From: Eustoma russellianum
Taxonomy: Eukaryota; Streptophyta; Magnoliopsida; Gentianales; Gentianaceae
Assembly (NCBI GenBank): GCA_036186865.1
Contig: AP025057.1
Span: 19,891,987-19,955,986 of the forward strand
DNA: 64,000 bases
Reading direction: 5' to 3'
Shown here: positions 1-12,372 of the stretch, piece after piece
How positions within the stretch are numbered: the stretch's first letter is position 1
How the letters are laid out: each line of letters starts with the position of its first letter
Translations under genes and position numbers: made by a program
Notes under the pieces: generated by a model
Databases searched by the model: none
What the model saw: the letters and a program-made list of their open reading frames with translations, nothing else
What the model was told of the DNA's origin: nothing

Positions 1-433
1 TGAAGTTTATCATCAATATGCTGAAGTAGAGAAACACAGTATCTGGATCGGGTGATACCCTTATGCAAATAAGAACCAAGGTATCGAAAGGGTAGACTTA
101 ACATCGCATGCTTATGATATTCTCGAAATTCTGGCGCTGCTGTGTAGATATATGTGACGACGGAATAATACTGCTCTTCTGGAAATTAACCTTTTGACCC
201 GAGACAGTTTCATATTGAGTAAGGAAGGTGTGAACGCGCTGAAGGTTTCGTTGTGTACTACGTAGGAATATCAACAAATCATCTGCATAGGCCAAATGCG
301 TGATTGTAAATGGTATTCGCCCAAGACGGAAAGGCTGTAATACTCCTCAAGCCGTTAAAGCTTTCAATCCTCTGTTAAAACCTTCAGATGAAAGAATAAA
401 TAATAATGGAGATAATGGATCTCCCTGCTTTAC
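1..433 (-). pseudogene. L1-type LINE ORF2, 3' reverse-transcriptase part
   Basis: Read on the minus strand this segment begins at the RT motif QGDPLSP, continues with the fingers/palm stretch, and reaches the catalytic motif YADD followed by LLIFL, which is typical of plant L1-clade LINE reverse transcriptases. It runs off the left edge of the window, so the RT thumb and the C-terminal zinc region are not seen. An in-frame stop or frameshift lies between QGDPLSP and YADD. It is the downstream half of the LINE whose upstream half lies at 8,957-12,270; the two were separated by the Cop1 insertion, and the bases GTAAA (minus strand) are duplicated at the break. The enzyme would have copied LINE RNA into DNA at a nicked target. 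Confidence 0.88.
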
Positions 434-1888
434 TGTTAGTGTATGTGCCCTAGGCCATGATTTGGATATTTATGTTATGCATTTATTATTAATAAAAGAG
501 GTTTCATTATCATTATTGTTGGTTAGTATGTTACAAAATTTTGATATATGTCCCTGATTCATTATTGTTATGGAGATAAAATAATTTATAATCAGTATGA
601 GTATTGATTTGATAATCATGAGATGAATATGTGTATGGTGATACGAATCAATCTCATAGATACTTGTTAGAGAACAGTGTATTGGATAGACCCATCATGA
701 GATTGCTACATGGATTAGCGTCATAAGTAAATCTCATGATAGTCATGTTTTAATCCTTTGACTTGAGATTGTCATAGTTTCCAACATAAGGACTATTATA
801 TTTTGACATGATCAAACGTTATCCGTAACTGGATAATAATAAAGGTCATGATTGAATGTGATAGAAATTATGTAGAGGATATTGAACAATCAAGATAGAA
901 TTTGTCCCTCTGTTTTGAGATAGATATCTTTGGGCCCTTCGATTAGTGAGACTGTGAAATGCATGGCCGTGCTCAAATGAATTAATAGTGTGATCAATAT
1001 CATTTGTTTTATCAGTCCACTTAGAGATCGAGTAATCATATGTTTGAACAATATAAGTATGATGCTGACCATGACTTATGTTCAAACTAGATATCGTGTG
1101 ACAAAGGGATTAATGCATGTACTATTATTAGGCTAGTTGGACTTTACTCGTATTAATTGGGCAGTTGTAATGCCTTGCTAGAGGCCAATTACGACTTGTT
1201 GGTTTAATAGAGATTTAATCAACTGCCAATTAATATGGGCCTATCGGGTCACACACAAGAATGCGTAAGGATGAGATTAATAATATTAATAATATTAATA
1301 TTGGATATTAATTATTATTATTATCGTTTTTAATATTAATAATATTAATATTGGATATTAATTATTATTATTATTTTCGTTTTTTTGGTGATTATATATA
1401 CATGTGTGTTATCGGATAATAACGAGAGAATCCATATTTGATATGGATTTTGAATATCCTGATAGAATCCGTATCTGATATGGATTTTGATTGGCATCAA
1501 CTAATCCGATTAGGACTCGGATTTTGATGTCTACGTACGTGTATATATATTTGTGTATCTCGTATACACTAGACACACGAAAATACACCAAGCAATTAGA
1601 AAACGAAAGAACAGAAAACGAAACCCTAGAATCGTTTTTGAGAAAAACGAGTTCTTCAGCCGCGCCGTTTGAAGAGCTAGCACTCCGGGCGGAAGCGTTC
1701 GTGTGGATACCGACAGAGGGTGATCGTATTTTCGCACCTCTTCCATCTGCAGATTTCGAATCTACGGAGGTACTTTTTGTTTTTTTTGTCGAATTAAACG
1801 AATAACATGGATCCTTGGTAGGAAATCAGAGATCAATTTTTGTTTTCCGCTGTGCGTTTTTGCAGTGATCTCGTTCGATTTCCTAACA
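434..1888 (+). repeat. Cop1 5' LTR
   Basis: A direct repeat of 7,499-8,956, starting TGTTAG and ending CTAACA. Near 1,281-1,385 it holds an AT-rich block built from two copies of an ATT/AATATT unit of about 55 bp, present in both LTRs and therefore older than the insertion. Short open frames inside it have no recognisable product. The U3/R border is not mapped; a TATA-like stretch lies near 1,542. Confidence 0.95.
1542..1550 (+). promoter_or_regulatory. Candidate TATA box in Cop1 5' LTR
   Basis: TATATATAT follows a TACGTACGTG stretch and lies about 345 bp before the LTR end, a plausible place for an LTR promoter. The same sequence is at 8,610-8,618 in the 3' LTR. It is a motif match only. 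Confidence 0.35.
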
Positions 1889-1889
1889 G

Positions 1890-1901
1890 TGGTATCAGAG
1901 A
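1890..1901 (+). other. Cop1 primer-binding site (initiator Met-tRNA)
   Basis: TGGTATCAGAGA starts two bases after the LTR end. It matches 11 of 12 bases of the usual plant tRNA-iMet complement TGGTATCAGAGC. It would prime minus-strand DNA synthesis. Confidence 0.9.
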
Positions 1902-3538
1902 CAGGTTGTTTATTTCGTTTAAATCGATTATATCATGCTTATGTGATTAGATGTTTACTGATTTTCGTATGGCATGATATGTACAAAACCCCCAACTCGG
2001 ATTTCATATGATGAGAGAAGAATGGTATTTTTCAAATCGTTTTCATGAGATGATTTGTATACGGCGGTTTTCGTTTGTCATGTGATGATCAAAACGGAAT
2101 CTGTTTATATTAGATATAAACAAACGCTATGTGTAGAACCCTATTCGAATCTCATCTGGTGAGAGCGGATTGATGTTTTCAATTCGTTTTCATGAGACGT
2201 TATGATTCGAGATTGTTATATATGATATAAAGTTTTCGTTTTTCATGTGATGATCAAAAACGATTATGTTTATATCGATATGAGCAACCGATAATGATTC
2301 TGTAAGAGTTATGCATATTCAAAACAGACAGATTATCGATTCGATTGATGATTCTGTTTTCGGATTTCGAATGGCAGATTGATTCTGTTTCGGATTTCAA
2401 ACAGCAGATTATCAATTCGATTGATGATTCTGTTTTGGGCTTTGAATGATAACTCTCGGTTCGATCGGTGCTTCTATAAGGGTTTACACGCAATCAAAAC
2501 AGTAAGATCGTTAATATAATGTATGCGTACGCCCTATAGTTCGTTACCGTGACATTAAGAATGTCAATATATATTTATTTGTTATAATATGTTTGTGTAA
2601 AATATATTATAATTGTTGATGTCTTTGCATGGTGCATAGCATGACCTCAGGACCTATGTGATTGACTTAGTCATATTTCTGTTTTGGGTTATTATGGCCT
2701 GCGTGCCGCTGTAGTTTTTATTGTATTTTATTATACAATTAGTTAGGGTTTTTCTTTATTATTGTAATAAATGAAGAATCAAGCTACAAAAATGGTGATG
2801 GCGACACATACCAAGGACGAGTGGATTCCATAGAGATGGAGGCACGATCTCAAGACAAGAAGATATGTATCATTGCAAATGTTGTAATAGGAAGTCTTTC
2901 ACATAGGGTTTCCTTTATGATCTTCATTTGGTCTCATGAAGATCATATTTAGTTTGGCCATGCTATGTCATTTACATATTTATCATTTTGTATGAGATGC
3001 GTGGATGATATATTATATATATGCATATATGATGCTACGATATAATGATATACAATGCAAGACATAAACTAAGTTGAACCCTCATTAATAATTTAAGTCT
3101 TGATGCCATCCATGTCTTAAACACCTATTAAAACTGGGATTGTATTAAAGTAGGTATTGCCAAATCAATGTGCTTTAAACATTCCTAGCTACGTAGGATG
3201 AGTAATAGTGCTACTCATATGTTTAAAATTGGTTAGACTTAATTGTGCTATCAAAACGGTTTTGGGCTCAAGGCATTAGATGGAATCTAACATACAATGA
3301 TATATGATGTCATTATTCCATAAATTCTAAGAGTTACATGAGATGTAATTGGTAAAGGTGTTACCTACCTAAATAACTTAATTTTAAGCGTCATGCCAAA
3401 GCTGAGTTTAGAATTAAGTCAAATATGGATCTTAGCTCAAATAAATATTTCTTTTGATGGTTATGTTTTAGTGAGAGTTTTATAAAGTTTAACCTCATTA
3501 TTAATAAAGTGTTACTTTGCATGTTTCGTAGATCATAA
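1902..3538 (+). other. Cop1 untranslated leader
   Basis: About 1.6 kb separate the primer-binding site from the gag ATG and contain no recognisable coding sequence. The segment 1,970-2,300 holds two diverged copies of a roughly 140-bp stretch (shared core TCATGTGATGATCAAAA), and 2,320-2,445 repeats a GATTCTGTTT-rich motif. The leader is long for a copia element. Confidence 0.6.
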
Positions 3539-6500
3539 ATGGCTGCTAATAACAATTCCACCTTATCGCTGCGATCTATCCTTGAGAAGGAAAGACTAAA
3601 AGAATGTGGGACTAATTTTGTTGACTGGTTTCGAAACTTGAGAATTGTTCTCAAACAAGAAAAGAAGTCCTACGTGCTCGATGACCCTGTCCCTGAACCC
3701 CCTCCTGCTGATGCTTCTGCTGCTGTTAAGAACAAGTATAAGAAGCATGTGGAAGATTCAAACGACATAGGATGTCTTATGTTGGCTACTATGTGTTCAG
3801 GACTTCAGAAAGACCTGGAACACTTAGAAGCTTATGAGATGAGTGTGCATCTCAAACAAGCATTCCAACAACAGGCTAGGCAGGATAGGTTCGACACCGC
3901 CGTTGCACTTTTTGACTGTAAGATGTCTGAAGGTGAATCTGTTAGCGCTCATGTTTTAAAGATGAAAGGCTTTATAGATCACCTTGCAAGACTCGGATAT
4001 CCTCTGAGTTTGGAACTCGCTACGGATTTGATCCTACACTCTTTGCCTAGTAGTTTTTCTCAGTTCGTCATGAACTACAATATGAATAATATGGAAAAGT
4101 CCATTCCTGAGCTACATGGTATGCTCAAAACTGCTGAGGGGAATATCAAGAAGCCTGCCCATGTATTGAGTGTCAATACTAAGCTAATGAAAAGGAAAGC
4201 TAAAGGCAAGGGTAAGGCTAAAAGTGCAAAGGGTGCAAAAGGGGCAAAAGGTCAAGCTAAACCGAAACCTGGTCCCAAGGCAAAGGTTCCTAAGGAAGGA
4301 ACTTGTTTCCATTGCAACAAGCCTTGGCATTGGAAAAGAAATTGTGATGTTTATTTGGAGGAGTTGAAGAAGCTGAAGGGTAGTACGACTGTTATAGAAA
4401 TTAATTTATCTACTTCTTCTTCCTGGGTATTAGATACTGGATGTGGATCCCATATTTGTACAAATATGCAGGGGTTCAAAAGGAGTAGGATGCTGAAGAA
4501 GGGCGAGGTGGACCTATTTGTTGGCAATAGAGCAAGAGTTGCTGCTATAGCTGTAGGGACCTATGAGCTTGTCTTGCCCAATGGGCTTTTGTTAGTTTTA
4601 AACAATTGCTTTTATGTTCCTACTATGAGTAGGAATCTTATTTCAGTGTCTGTTTTAGATGATGAAGGTTATTCATTTTTAATTAAAAATAAGAAGTGTT
4701 CTATTTTTGATAAAAATGACTTGCTTTATTGTATTGCAAGTAGTTATAATGGCATTTATGTCCTTAACCTTGATGATTCCAATGACGGTAATATTTATAA
4801 CATATCTTCAAAGAGAACTAAGCCAAATGAACTAAACCCTTCATATTTATGGCATTGTCGCCTTAGCCATATAAATGAGAAGCGCGTATCTAAACTCCAT
4901 CAAGATGGATTATTAGATTCATTTGATTTTGAATCATTTGAAAATTGCGAGTCTTGTTTGCTTGGAAAGATGACAAAGACTCCTTTTACTGGACATAGTG
5001 AAAGGGCTAATGACTTATTGGGCTTGGTACATACAGATGTATGCGGCCCAATCAGCATTAGTGCCAGGGGAGGATTTCAGTATTTCATTACTTTTACTGA
5101 TGCTTTCAGTAGGTATGGCTATGTCTACCTAATGAAACACAAACATGGGTCTTTTGAAATGTTTAGAACTTTTCAAAATGAAGTACAAAATCAACTTGGT
5201 AAGACAATTAAAACCCTTCGATCAGATCGAGGTGGTGAATATTTGAGCCAAGAATTTGACAAACATCTAAGAAATTGTGGAATCGTTTCACAGTTGACTC
5301 CTCCAGGAACTCCACAATGGAATGGTGTTTCTGAAAGGAGAAATCGGACTTTATTGGATATGGTTCGATCTATGATGGGTCAAGTAGATCTTCCTTTATC
5401 CTTTATTGGAGACAGCTGCATTCATTTTGAACCGTGTACCATCTAAAGCGGTTGAAAAGACACCATATGAGATGTGGACTGGTAAGAGACCCAGTTTGTC
5501 TTTTCTTAAGATTTGGGGTTGTGAAGCTTATGTGAAAAGATTAATGTCAGATAAGCTAGCTCCAAAATCTATCAAATGTATTTTTGTGGGGTATCCTAAA
5601 GAAACTAAAGGGTACTATTTCTATATTCCCTCAGAGAACAAAGTGTTTGTTGCTAGAAATGGAGTCTTTTTGGAAAAGGAGTTCCTCTCCAAGAGAACAA
5701 GTGGGAGTATAGTACAACTTGAGGAAACTCAAGTTCCACAAGATATCATTGAACCGTCTTTAGAGACGATTTCAGAACCACAAACAGTTGTGGAGCCTGA
5801 AAATGTAACACAAGTCCAACGCAGATCTGATCGGATACATCGTCAGCCAGAGAGATACGGATTTCTTGTGACTAATGATAGTCAAGTTATGCTCATAGAT
5901 CAAGATGAGCCTACTACCTATCAGGAAGATGTGTCAGGTCCAGATTCAGATAAATGGCTTGGAGCCATGAATTCTGAGATGCAATCCATGTTTGATAACC
6001 AAGTTTGGTCTTTAATTGATCCTCCAGAGGGTATTAAGACTATTGGTTGCAAATGGGTTTTCAAGAAGAAAATTGACATGGATGGAAATGTGAAAACCTA
6101 CAAAGCAAGGCTTGTGGCTAAAGGTTTCAAGCAAACTCATGGTATAGACTATGACGAAACCTTTTCAAAAGTAGCTATGCTTAAGTCTATTCGAATTCTC
6201 CTTGCCATTGCAGCATACTATGATTATGAGATATGGCATATGGATGTCAAAACTGCTTTCCTTAATGGAAATTTACTCGAGGATGTGTACATGACACAAC
6301 CTGAGGGTTTTGTAAATCCTGAGAATTCAAAGAAGGTTTGCAAGCTTCAAAGGTCCATCTATGGATTGAAGCAAGCATCTCGAAGCTGGAATCTTCATTT
6401 TGATGAAACAGTTAAGAACTTTGGTTTCATCAAGAATGAAGATGAACCTTGTGTTTACAATATGGTCAGTGGGAGTGCAGTAGTGTTTCTGGTCCTATAT

Positions 6501-7484
6501 GTGGATGCCATATTGCTTATTGGAAATGATATCCCTACCTTGCAAAAGGTTAAGGCTTGGTTAGGGAATTCATTTTCAATGAAGGACTTGGGCAAGGCTA
6601 CCTATATCCTTGGTATCAAGATCTATAGAGATAGATCTAAAAGGATAATAGGCTTGAGTCAGAGCACATACATAGATAAAATGTTGAAGAGGTTCAACAT
6701 GCAAGAGTCCAAGAAAGGATTCTTGCCTATGTCTCATGGCATTCATCTTAGCAAGAATCAATGTCCTCAGACATCTGATGAGCGAGATTGAATGAATAAA
6801 ATTCCTTATGCTTCTGCTATAGGATCGATCATGTATGCCATGTTATGTACTAGACCAGATGTCTCATATCCATTGAGCACAACCAGTAGATATCAAGCTG
6901 ACCCCGGTGAAGGTCACTGGACAGCTGTCAAGAATATTCTTAAGTACCTTAGAAGGACTAAAGAAGTATTCTTGGTTTATGGAGGTTTGTATGACGAGTT
7001 AGTTGTAAATGGTTACACAGATGCTAGCTTCCAAACCGACATAGATGATTTCAGATCGCAGTCCAGTTTTGTATTCACATTGAATGGTGGAGCTGTTAGT
7101 TGGAAGAGTTCAAAACAAAGCACTGTGGCTGATTCTACAACAGAGGCTGAGTATATAGCAGCATCAGATGCAGCTAAAGAAGCAGTTTGGTTGAAGAAGT
7201 TCATCACTGAGCTAGGAGTGGTACCTAGCATTGCAAATCCTGTGGACATTTATTGTGACAACAATGGTGCCATAGCACAAGCAAAAGAGCCTAGGTCTCA
7301 TCAGAGATCTAAACATATACTCAGACGCTACCATCTCATTCGAGACATCATCGATAGAGGAGATGTCAAGATATGCAAAGTTGACACAAACGATAACATA
7401 GCGGATCCATTGACTAAGCCTCTCTCACGGGTCAAGCATGATCAGCATACTAGATCTATGGGTCTCAAATATTTGTATGCCTAG
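3539..7484 (+). pseudogene. Cop1 gag-pol polyprotein (broken)
   Basis: The frame opens at ATG 3,539 (MAANNNSTLS). Gag carries a copia-type N-terminal domain, a Lys/Gly/Ala-rich tract and a CCHC zinc knuckle (CFHCNKPWHWKRNC, near 4,304). The aspartic protease motif DTGCGSH follows at about 4,434, then the GAG-pre-integrase and integrase domains (catalytic D in TDVCGP, D in SDRGGEY, E in GVSERRN). RT starts near 5,980, and RNase H occupies about 7,000-7,430. Two breaks are visible: a small deletion near 5,410 shifts the frame, and TGA at 6,789-6,791 interrupts RT/RNase H. The RT active site reads YVDA (6,498-6,509) where copia RTs have YVDD, so the second catalytic aspartate is lost. The product would have been a cytoplasmic virus-like particle protein plus replication enzymes. 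Confidence 0.95.
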
Positions 7485-7487
7485 TGC

Positions 7488-7498
7488 AAGTGGGAGAT
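7488..7498 (+). other. Cop1 polypurine tract
   Basis: AAGTGGGAGAT lies directly before the 3' LTR and just after the polyprotein stop, the expected position of the plus-strand DNA primer. Confidence 0.8.
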
Positions 7499-8956
7499 TG
7501 TTAGTGTATGTTCCCTAGGCCATGATTTGGATATTTATGTTATGCATTTATTATTAATAAAAGAGGTTTCATTATCATTATTGTTGGTTAGTATGTTACA
7601 CAATTTTGATATATGTCCCTGATTCATTATTGTTATGGAGATAAAATAATTTATAATCAGTATGAGTATTGATTTGATAATCATGAGATGATTATGTGTA
7701 TGGTGATACGAATCAATCTCATAGATACTTGTTAGAGAACAGTGTATTGGATAGACACATCATGAGATTACTACATGGATTAGCGTCATAAGTAAATCTC
7801 ATGATAGTCATGTTTTAATCCTTTGACTTGAGATTGTCATAGTTTCCAACATAAGGACTATTATATTTTGACATGATCAAACGTTATCCGTAACTGGATA
7901 ATAATAAAGGTCATGATTGAATGTGATAGAAATTATGTAGAGGATATTGAACAATCAAGATAGAATTTATCCCTCTGTTTTGAGAGAGATATCTTTGGGC
8001 CCCTCGATTAGTGAGACTGTGAAATGCATGGTCGTGCTCAAATGAATTAATAGTGTGATCAATATCATTTGTTTTATCAGTCCACTTAGAGATCGAGTAA
8101 TCATATGTTTGAACAATATAAGTATGACGCTGACCATGACTTATGTTCAAACTAGATATCGTGTGACAAAGGGATTAATGCATGTACTATTATTAGGCTA
8201 GTTGAACTTTACTCGTATTAATTGGGTAGTTGTAATGCCTTGCTAGAGGCCAATTACGACTTCTTGGTTTAATAGAGATTTAATCAACTGCCAATTAATA
8301 TGGGCCTATCGGGTCACACACAAGAATGCGTAAGGCTGAGATTAATAATATTAATAATATTAATATTGGATATTAATTATTATTATTATAATCGTTTTTA
8401 ATATTAATAATATTAATATTGGATATTAATTATTATTATTATTTTTGTTTTTTTGGTGATTATATATACATGTGTGTTATCAGATAATAACGAGAGAATC
8501 CATATTTGATATGGATTTTGAATATCCTGATGGAATCCGTATCTGATATGGATTTTGATTGGCATCAACTAATCCGATTAGGACTCGGATTTTGATGTCT
8601 ACGTACGTGTATATATATTTGTGTATCTCGTATACACTAGACACACGAAAATACACCAAGCAATTAGAAAACGAAAGAACAGAAAACGAAACCCTAGAAT
8701 CGTTTTTGAGAAAAACGAGTTCTTCAGCCGTGCCGTTTGAAGAGCTAGCACTCCGGGCGGAAGCGTTCGTGTGGATACCGAAAAAGGGTGATCGTATTTT
8801 CGCACCTCTTCCATCTGCAGATTTCGAATCTACGGAGGTACTTTTTGTTTTTTTTTTCGAATTAAACGAACAACATGGATCCTTGGTAGGAAATCAGAGA
8901 TCAATTTTTGTTTTCCGCTGCGCGTTTTTGCAGTGATCTTGTTCGATTTCCTAACA
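7499..8956 (+). repeat. Cop1 3' LTR
   Basis: Direct repeat of 434-1,888, starting TGTTAG and ending CTAACA, followed by the target duplication TTTAC. Differences from the 5' LTR are scattered single bases and a 3-bp length change in the ATT block near 8,390. Confidence 0.95.
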
Positions 8957-10848
8957 TTTACCCCTCTATATGGGCTAAAAGTTGGTGAAGGCTGGCCATT
9001 AATCAAAACTGATAAGGTGGTGACACTTAAATGATTAAGAATAATGCGAATGAAGAAGTCAGAAAACCCAAAAGTGCGTAGTAATATTTCCAAGTATTTC
9101 CAACTGACTCTATCAAATGCTTTCATCATATCTAGCTTCAAACAGAGCTGTGAACCACCCCTATCCATCATATGTATCATCTCTCGAGCCATAAGTACTT
9201 GGGAAGAAATATCCGATCGTGGCAGGAAACATGTTTGTTCTGGAGATATTAAACGTGGCAGTAATGTACTCAAGCGACTAGCAATGATTCTTGTACAGAC
9301 TTTGCTCAAAACATTAGTGAGACATATTGGGCGAAAATCACTGAAGGTAGCAGGGGAAGGGTTTTTAGGAATCAAAGTTATCAGTGCACTAGCCATCACA
9401 GTAGGCTGCGGAACACCAAGAAAAAATTCCTGCACCGCTTTAATCACATTAGTATGAATAATTGACCCGCAGGATCAATAAAAATTACAATTAAAACTAT
9501 CAGGTCGCGCTGCACTATGAGGGTCTAAATGCCAAACCGCAGATTTAACCTCCTCTGCCATTGGTAACTGCGTTAGTAAAAAGTTATCCTCTGAAGAAAT
9601 CAATCTTGGAATATGACAAAGAATTTCACCATAGTTATTAGTAGGTTTGCGAGCAAATATGGATGCATAGAAGGCTAATGCTTCGGCCATGATAGTGTCA
9701 GGAGTAGTACATGCCTGCACTTGTTTGTATTTGCTGGATGCGTAGTTGCAATCTTTTACCTTTGACGATGGAGTGAAAATAGCAGGTGTTAGCGTCACCT
9801 TCTTTCAGCCACCGGACCCGTTATTTTTGTTTCCAAAAGTGCAACTCATAAGAGGAGGCTTGAAGATATTCCGCCTTTGCCCTATGATATTCTGTCCAGT
9901 TTGCATCCGTAGGATCTGTGTCCCAGATGTTTTTAGCACATGAGAGATTAGTTTCGGCCTGCTTGACATTGGAGAATATATTACCAAATATTTCTTTGTT
10001 CCACCTCTGTACGTCTTTCTTGAGTCTGAATAACTTTGAGTAAAATTCATACATGCCTCCAGTTGTAGGATAAGATCTCCAAGCAGTTTGCATATAATTA
10101 TGAAAATCCGGATGTAGCAACCAAGAGTCTAGAAAATGGAAAGAACGACGAATCTTAGACGGACATACCCGCATAAAAACAACAAGGGTGTATGATTATA
10201 AGTAATGCAGGGAAGATGCATGAGCTGTAAATCATCAAACTTATCTTGGAAAGCAGAGTTAAGAAGTAACCAATCTAATCTCTGGCGGACTCTCCCAAGG
10301 CCCCTACCATCGGTCCATGTGAATCTTGACCCATGAAACTGGGGCGTCATCAAACAACATGATTCTATGCAGTCATTAAAATCCTGTAAAGCAGAAAGTG
10401 AAGGCTGCGATCGGCCCTCATGATCCGACAGAGATCGAAAAGTATTAAAGTCTCCTCCTACCAACCAAGGCAAAGTAGATGCTTCCGAAAATGTACATAA
10501 AGAATCCCATAATGAGCGGCATAGAAATGTAGTGTGCTTGCCATAAACTACAGATAATACAAAATTAAACTGCAGGGGCCAAAATAATAGGGTAAAGTGT
10601 ACCACTTGGCCTTGATCCTGCACTGTCACCAAGTGGAAATCTGAGTCACGCCAGAAGAACCAAATGCATTTGGATTGTGATGCAAAATAATTCGAATAAC
10701 TGAAATCTAGAGCATAACGAGCAATATTAGACGAGAAATGTTTAGGTTCTATCAATGCAAGTATATTTAAACGATGATCACGTATCGACTGATGTAGTCT
10801 GGGCATTGAGGCACGCATGCCTCTTATGTTCCATATCATAATATTCAT
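8957..10848 (-). pseudogene. L1-type LINE ORF2, endonuclease and RT N-terminal part
   Basis: Read on the minus strand, ORF2 opens near 10,848 with an APE-type endonuclease: NIRG at residues 7-10, a catalytic-type E at residue 34 (LIEPKH), GGDFN at residues 131-135 and DWLL near residue 190. The frame then shifts near 10,190, continues in another frame to about 9,821, shifts again, and reaches the RT domain (9,447-8,957) with ITLIPK, the palm motif LDMMKAFDRVSW and INGQPS. The coding sequence stops at 8,957, where Cop1 lies, and resumes at 433. The endonuclease would nick chromosomal DNA and the RT would prime from the nick. At least three frame breaks make it inactive. Confidence 0.9.
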
Positions 10849-10982
10849 TGAGAAAGATTAGTATCACTTCCCTGAATTGCATGAGAAGCACTGCGTGTGA
10901 GGATAGTAGACGGCGGCAGTGGAGGTAAATCTTTTCTTGTTCGATGCTTTCTACGAGGAACTACTGGAATAAATTCCTCCGT

Positions 10983-12083
10983 TCATTCCTGCAGCCGCGA
11001 GATAAGAGTATCCGTGTCTGGTGACGGAGGTATCAGCTGCATGCGGCGGGTTACCTCCTCTGGGACTGTAGGCAGTTCGAAATGATTTTCCGCCATTGGT
11101 AAGTCATTATCTGAAGAATGCCCTATATCACAATTGTCCGAAAGGTCCTGTAATGGTGGGTCAGCAATCCCCCCAATGAGATCCTCATTTAACTCTCCGT
11201 CCTGGATATGCTGATCCTCCTCAGCTTGAGGCGCAGAAACATCCGGAGGATGGTCAACCACAGACAGGCCAGGTGGTGCAGCCGATTTCTTCTTAACAGG
11301 TGTCCAACGCTGAGCTAGAGTGCGAAATGGCGGGGGAGGTGGCGACGGAGGAGGTACCGTTGCTGCCTTTTGCGGGGGGCATGAGGCCACTGCATGGCCT
11401 AACCGTCTACACGATGTGCAAAATAATGGCAAATCTTCATAAACTACAGACTGCAGGATGAATCGGTTCTTTGCCTGGAGATAAATTTTTTGTGGCAATT
11501 CCTGGGAAACATCAACTTCAGCACAAACTCTTGCAACTAAAGGTCTCAGTCCTTTTGTCGTTGCTACATCAAGTTTGATGGGGCTTCCAATCGGTCGTGC
11601 TATTTCAAATAGTGCCTCTTTTCGATGAAGATGGATAGGGAGACCAGGGAAAGCTATCCAAACAGAGACAATAGGAACATCAGTGGAAGGATCAAAGTCT
11701 ACTGTCTATTTTGTTATACGCATATGACATCCTGATATGTGCCATGAACGTCGATAAAAGCAACACAAATAATCAGCCTCATTCAGAAAATTCAACAAGA
11801 TATGCGTCTGATCAATTAGGGTGATGTGAAGATCATGATGAAAACCTATTTTTTCAAGTACCTCCCTTATGACTTTTAATGGAGGCCGACCCTACCAGAA
11901 TGTACCCACCAAAGAGTATTTGAATGGTGCAGGAAGTTCATCAATTTCTGAATCCAAGAACGAGATTAAGGGGATACCTTTGTATCGAGAAACTGTTTTT
12001 GGCGAAATGTTGATTGTTTGCGATGAAGATCCTCCAGAAACTACCGCCGTAAATGATGGCGGCGGCGGCGGCACAGGCTGCAT
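10983..12083 (-). pseudogene. L1-type LINE ORF1 (DUF4283-like, zinc knuckle)
   Basis: The frame starts at a possible ATG at 12,083 with a Pro-rich N-terminus and runs through a segment like the DUF4283 domain of plant LINE ORF1 (VWIAFPGLPIHLHRK, then KTLRP-type residues before the knuckle). A CCHC zinc knuckle, CTSCRRLGHAVASC, lies at about 11,379-11,420, followed by a Pro- and acidic-rich tail. TAG stops interrupt the frame at 11,892-11,894 and 11,706-11,708. ORF1 proteins bind LINE RNA. It precedes ORF2 by about 135 bp, the normal plant L1 order. Confidence 0.85.
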
Positions 12084-12270
12084 AATGACGAATGGCAAAT
12101 GGCGTAGACAGGAGATCAGCGAAGAATGCTGTAATGATGGAAGTCGAAAATCAAAAAAACTATAGGGAAAACAATGGTGTTGCCGGAAGTGCCCAGGGAA
12201 ACGTCGGAATTATGCGGCGGCGGACAAGGCCGCGCGATCGCCGGTGATCGCCAGTATCCCCTCAGCCGTC
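12084..12270 (-). other. Probable LINE 5' untranslated region
   Basis: This GC-rich stretch lies upstream of LINE ORF1 on the minus strand and ends at a TA/TG microsatellite. It has no coding signal of its own. I place the LINE 5' end near 12,270 only because composition changes sharply there. Confidence 0.4.
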
Positions 12271-12278
12271 ATCCTTCT

Positions 12279-12372
12279 TATATATATATATATATATCTG
12301 TGTGTGTGTGTGTGTGTGTGTATATGTATGTATATATTTGTATATATATGTATGTATATATATGTATATATA
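12279..12372 (+). repeat. TA/TG microsatellite
   Basis: A (TA)n run passes into (TG)n and then into interrupted TATG/TATA units. Open frames translated through it are low-complexity artefacts. Confidence 0.9.

Larger units (their letters stand above)
434..8956 (+). mobile_element. Cop1: complete Ty1/copia LTR retrotransposon
   Basis: Two LTRs of about 1.46 kb flank a 5.6-kb internal region with primer-binding site, long leader, gag-pol frame and purine tract in copia order (gag, protease, integrase, RT, RNase H). The 5-bp target duplication TTTAC is perfect (429-433 and 8,957-8,961), and the LTRs start TGTTAG and end CTAACA. By eye the two LTRs differ at roughly two dozen positions, so the insertion is fairly young. 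The element sits inside the LINE reverse-transcriptase gene. It is not autonomous now: one frameshift, one stop and a changed RT active site are visible. The products resemble TNT1-type plant polyproteins; I do not assign a finer lineage. Confidence 0.95.

Noticed and set aside
1491..1805. Open frame in the Cop1 5' LTR, repeated at 8,559-8,936 in the 3' LTR
   Set aside because: It is duplicated only because it lies in the LTR; it has no domain and crosses the candidate promoter and leader.
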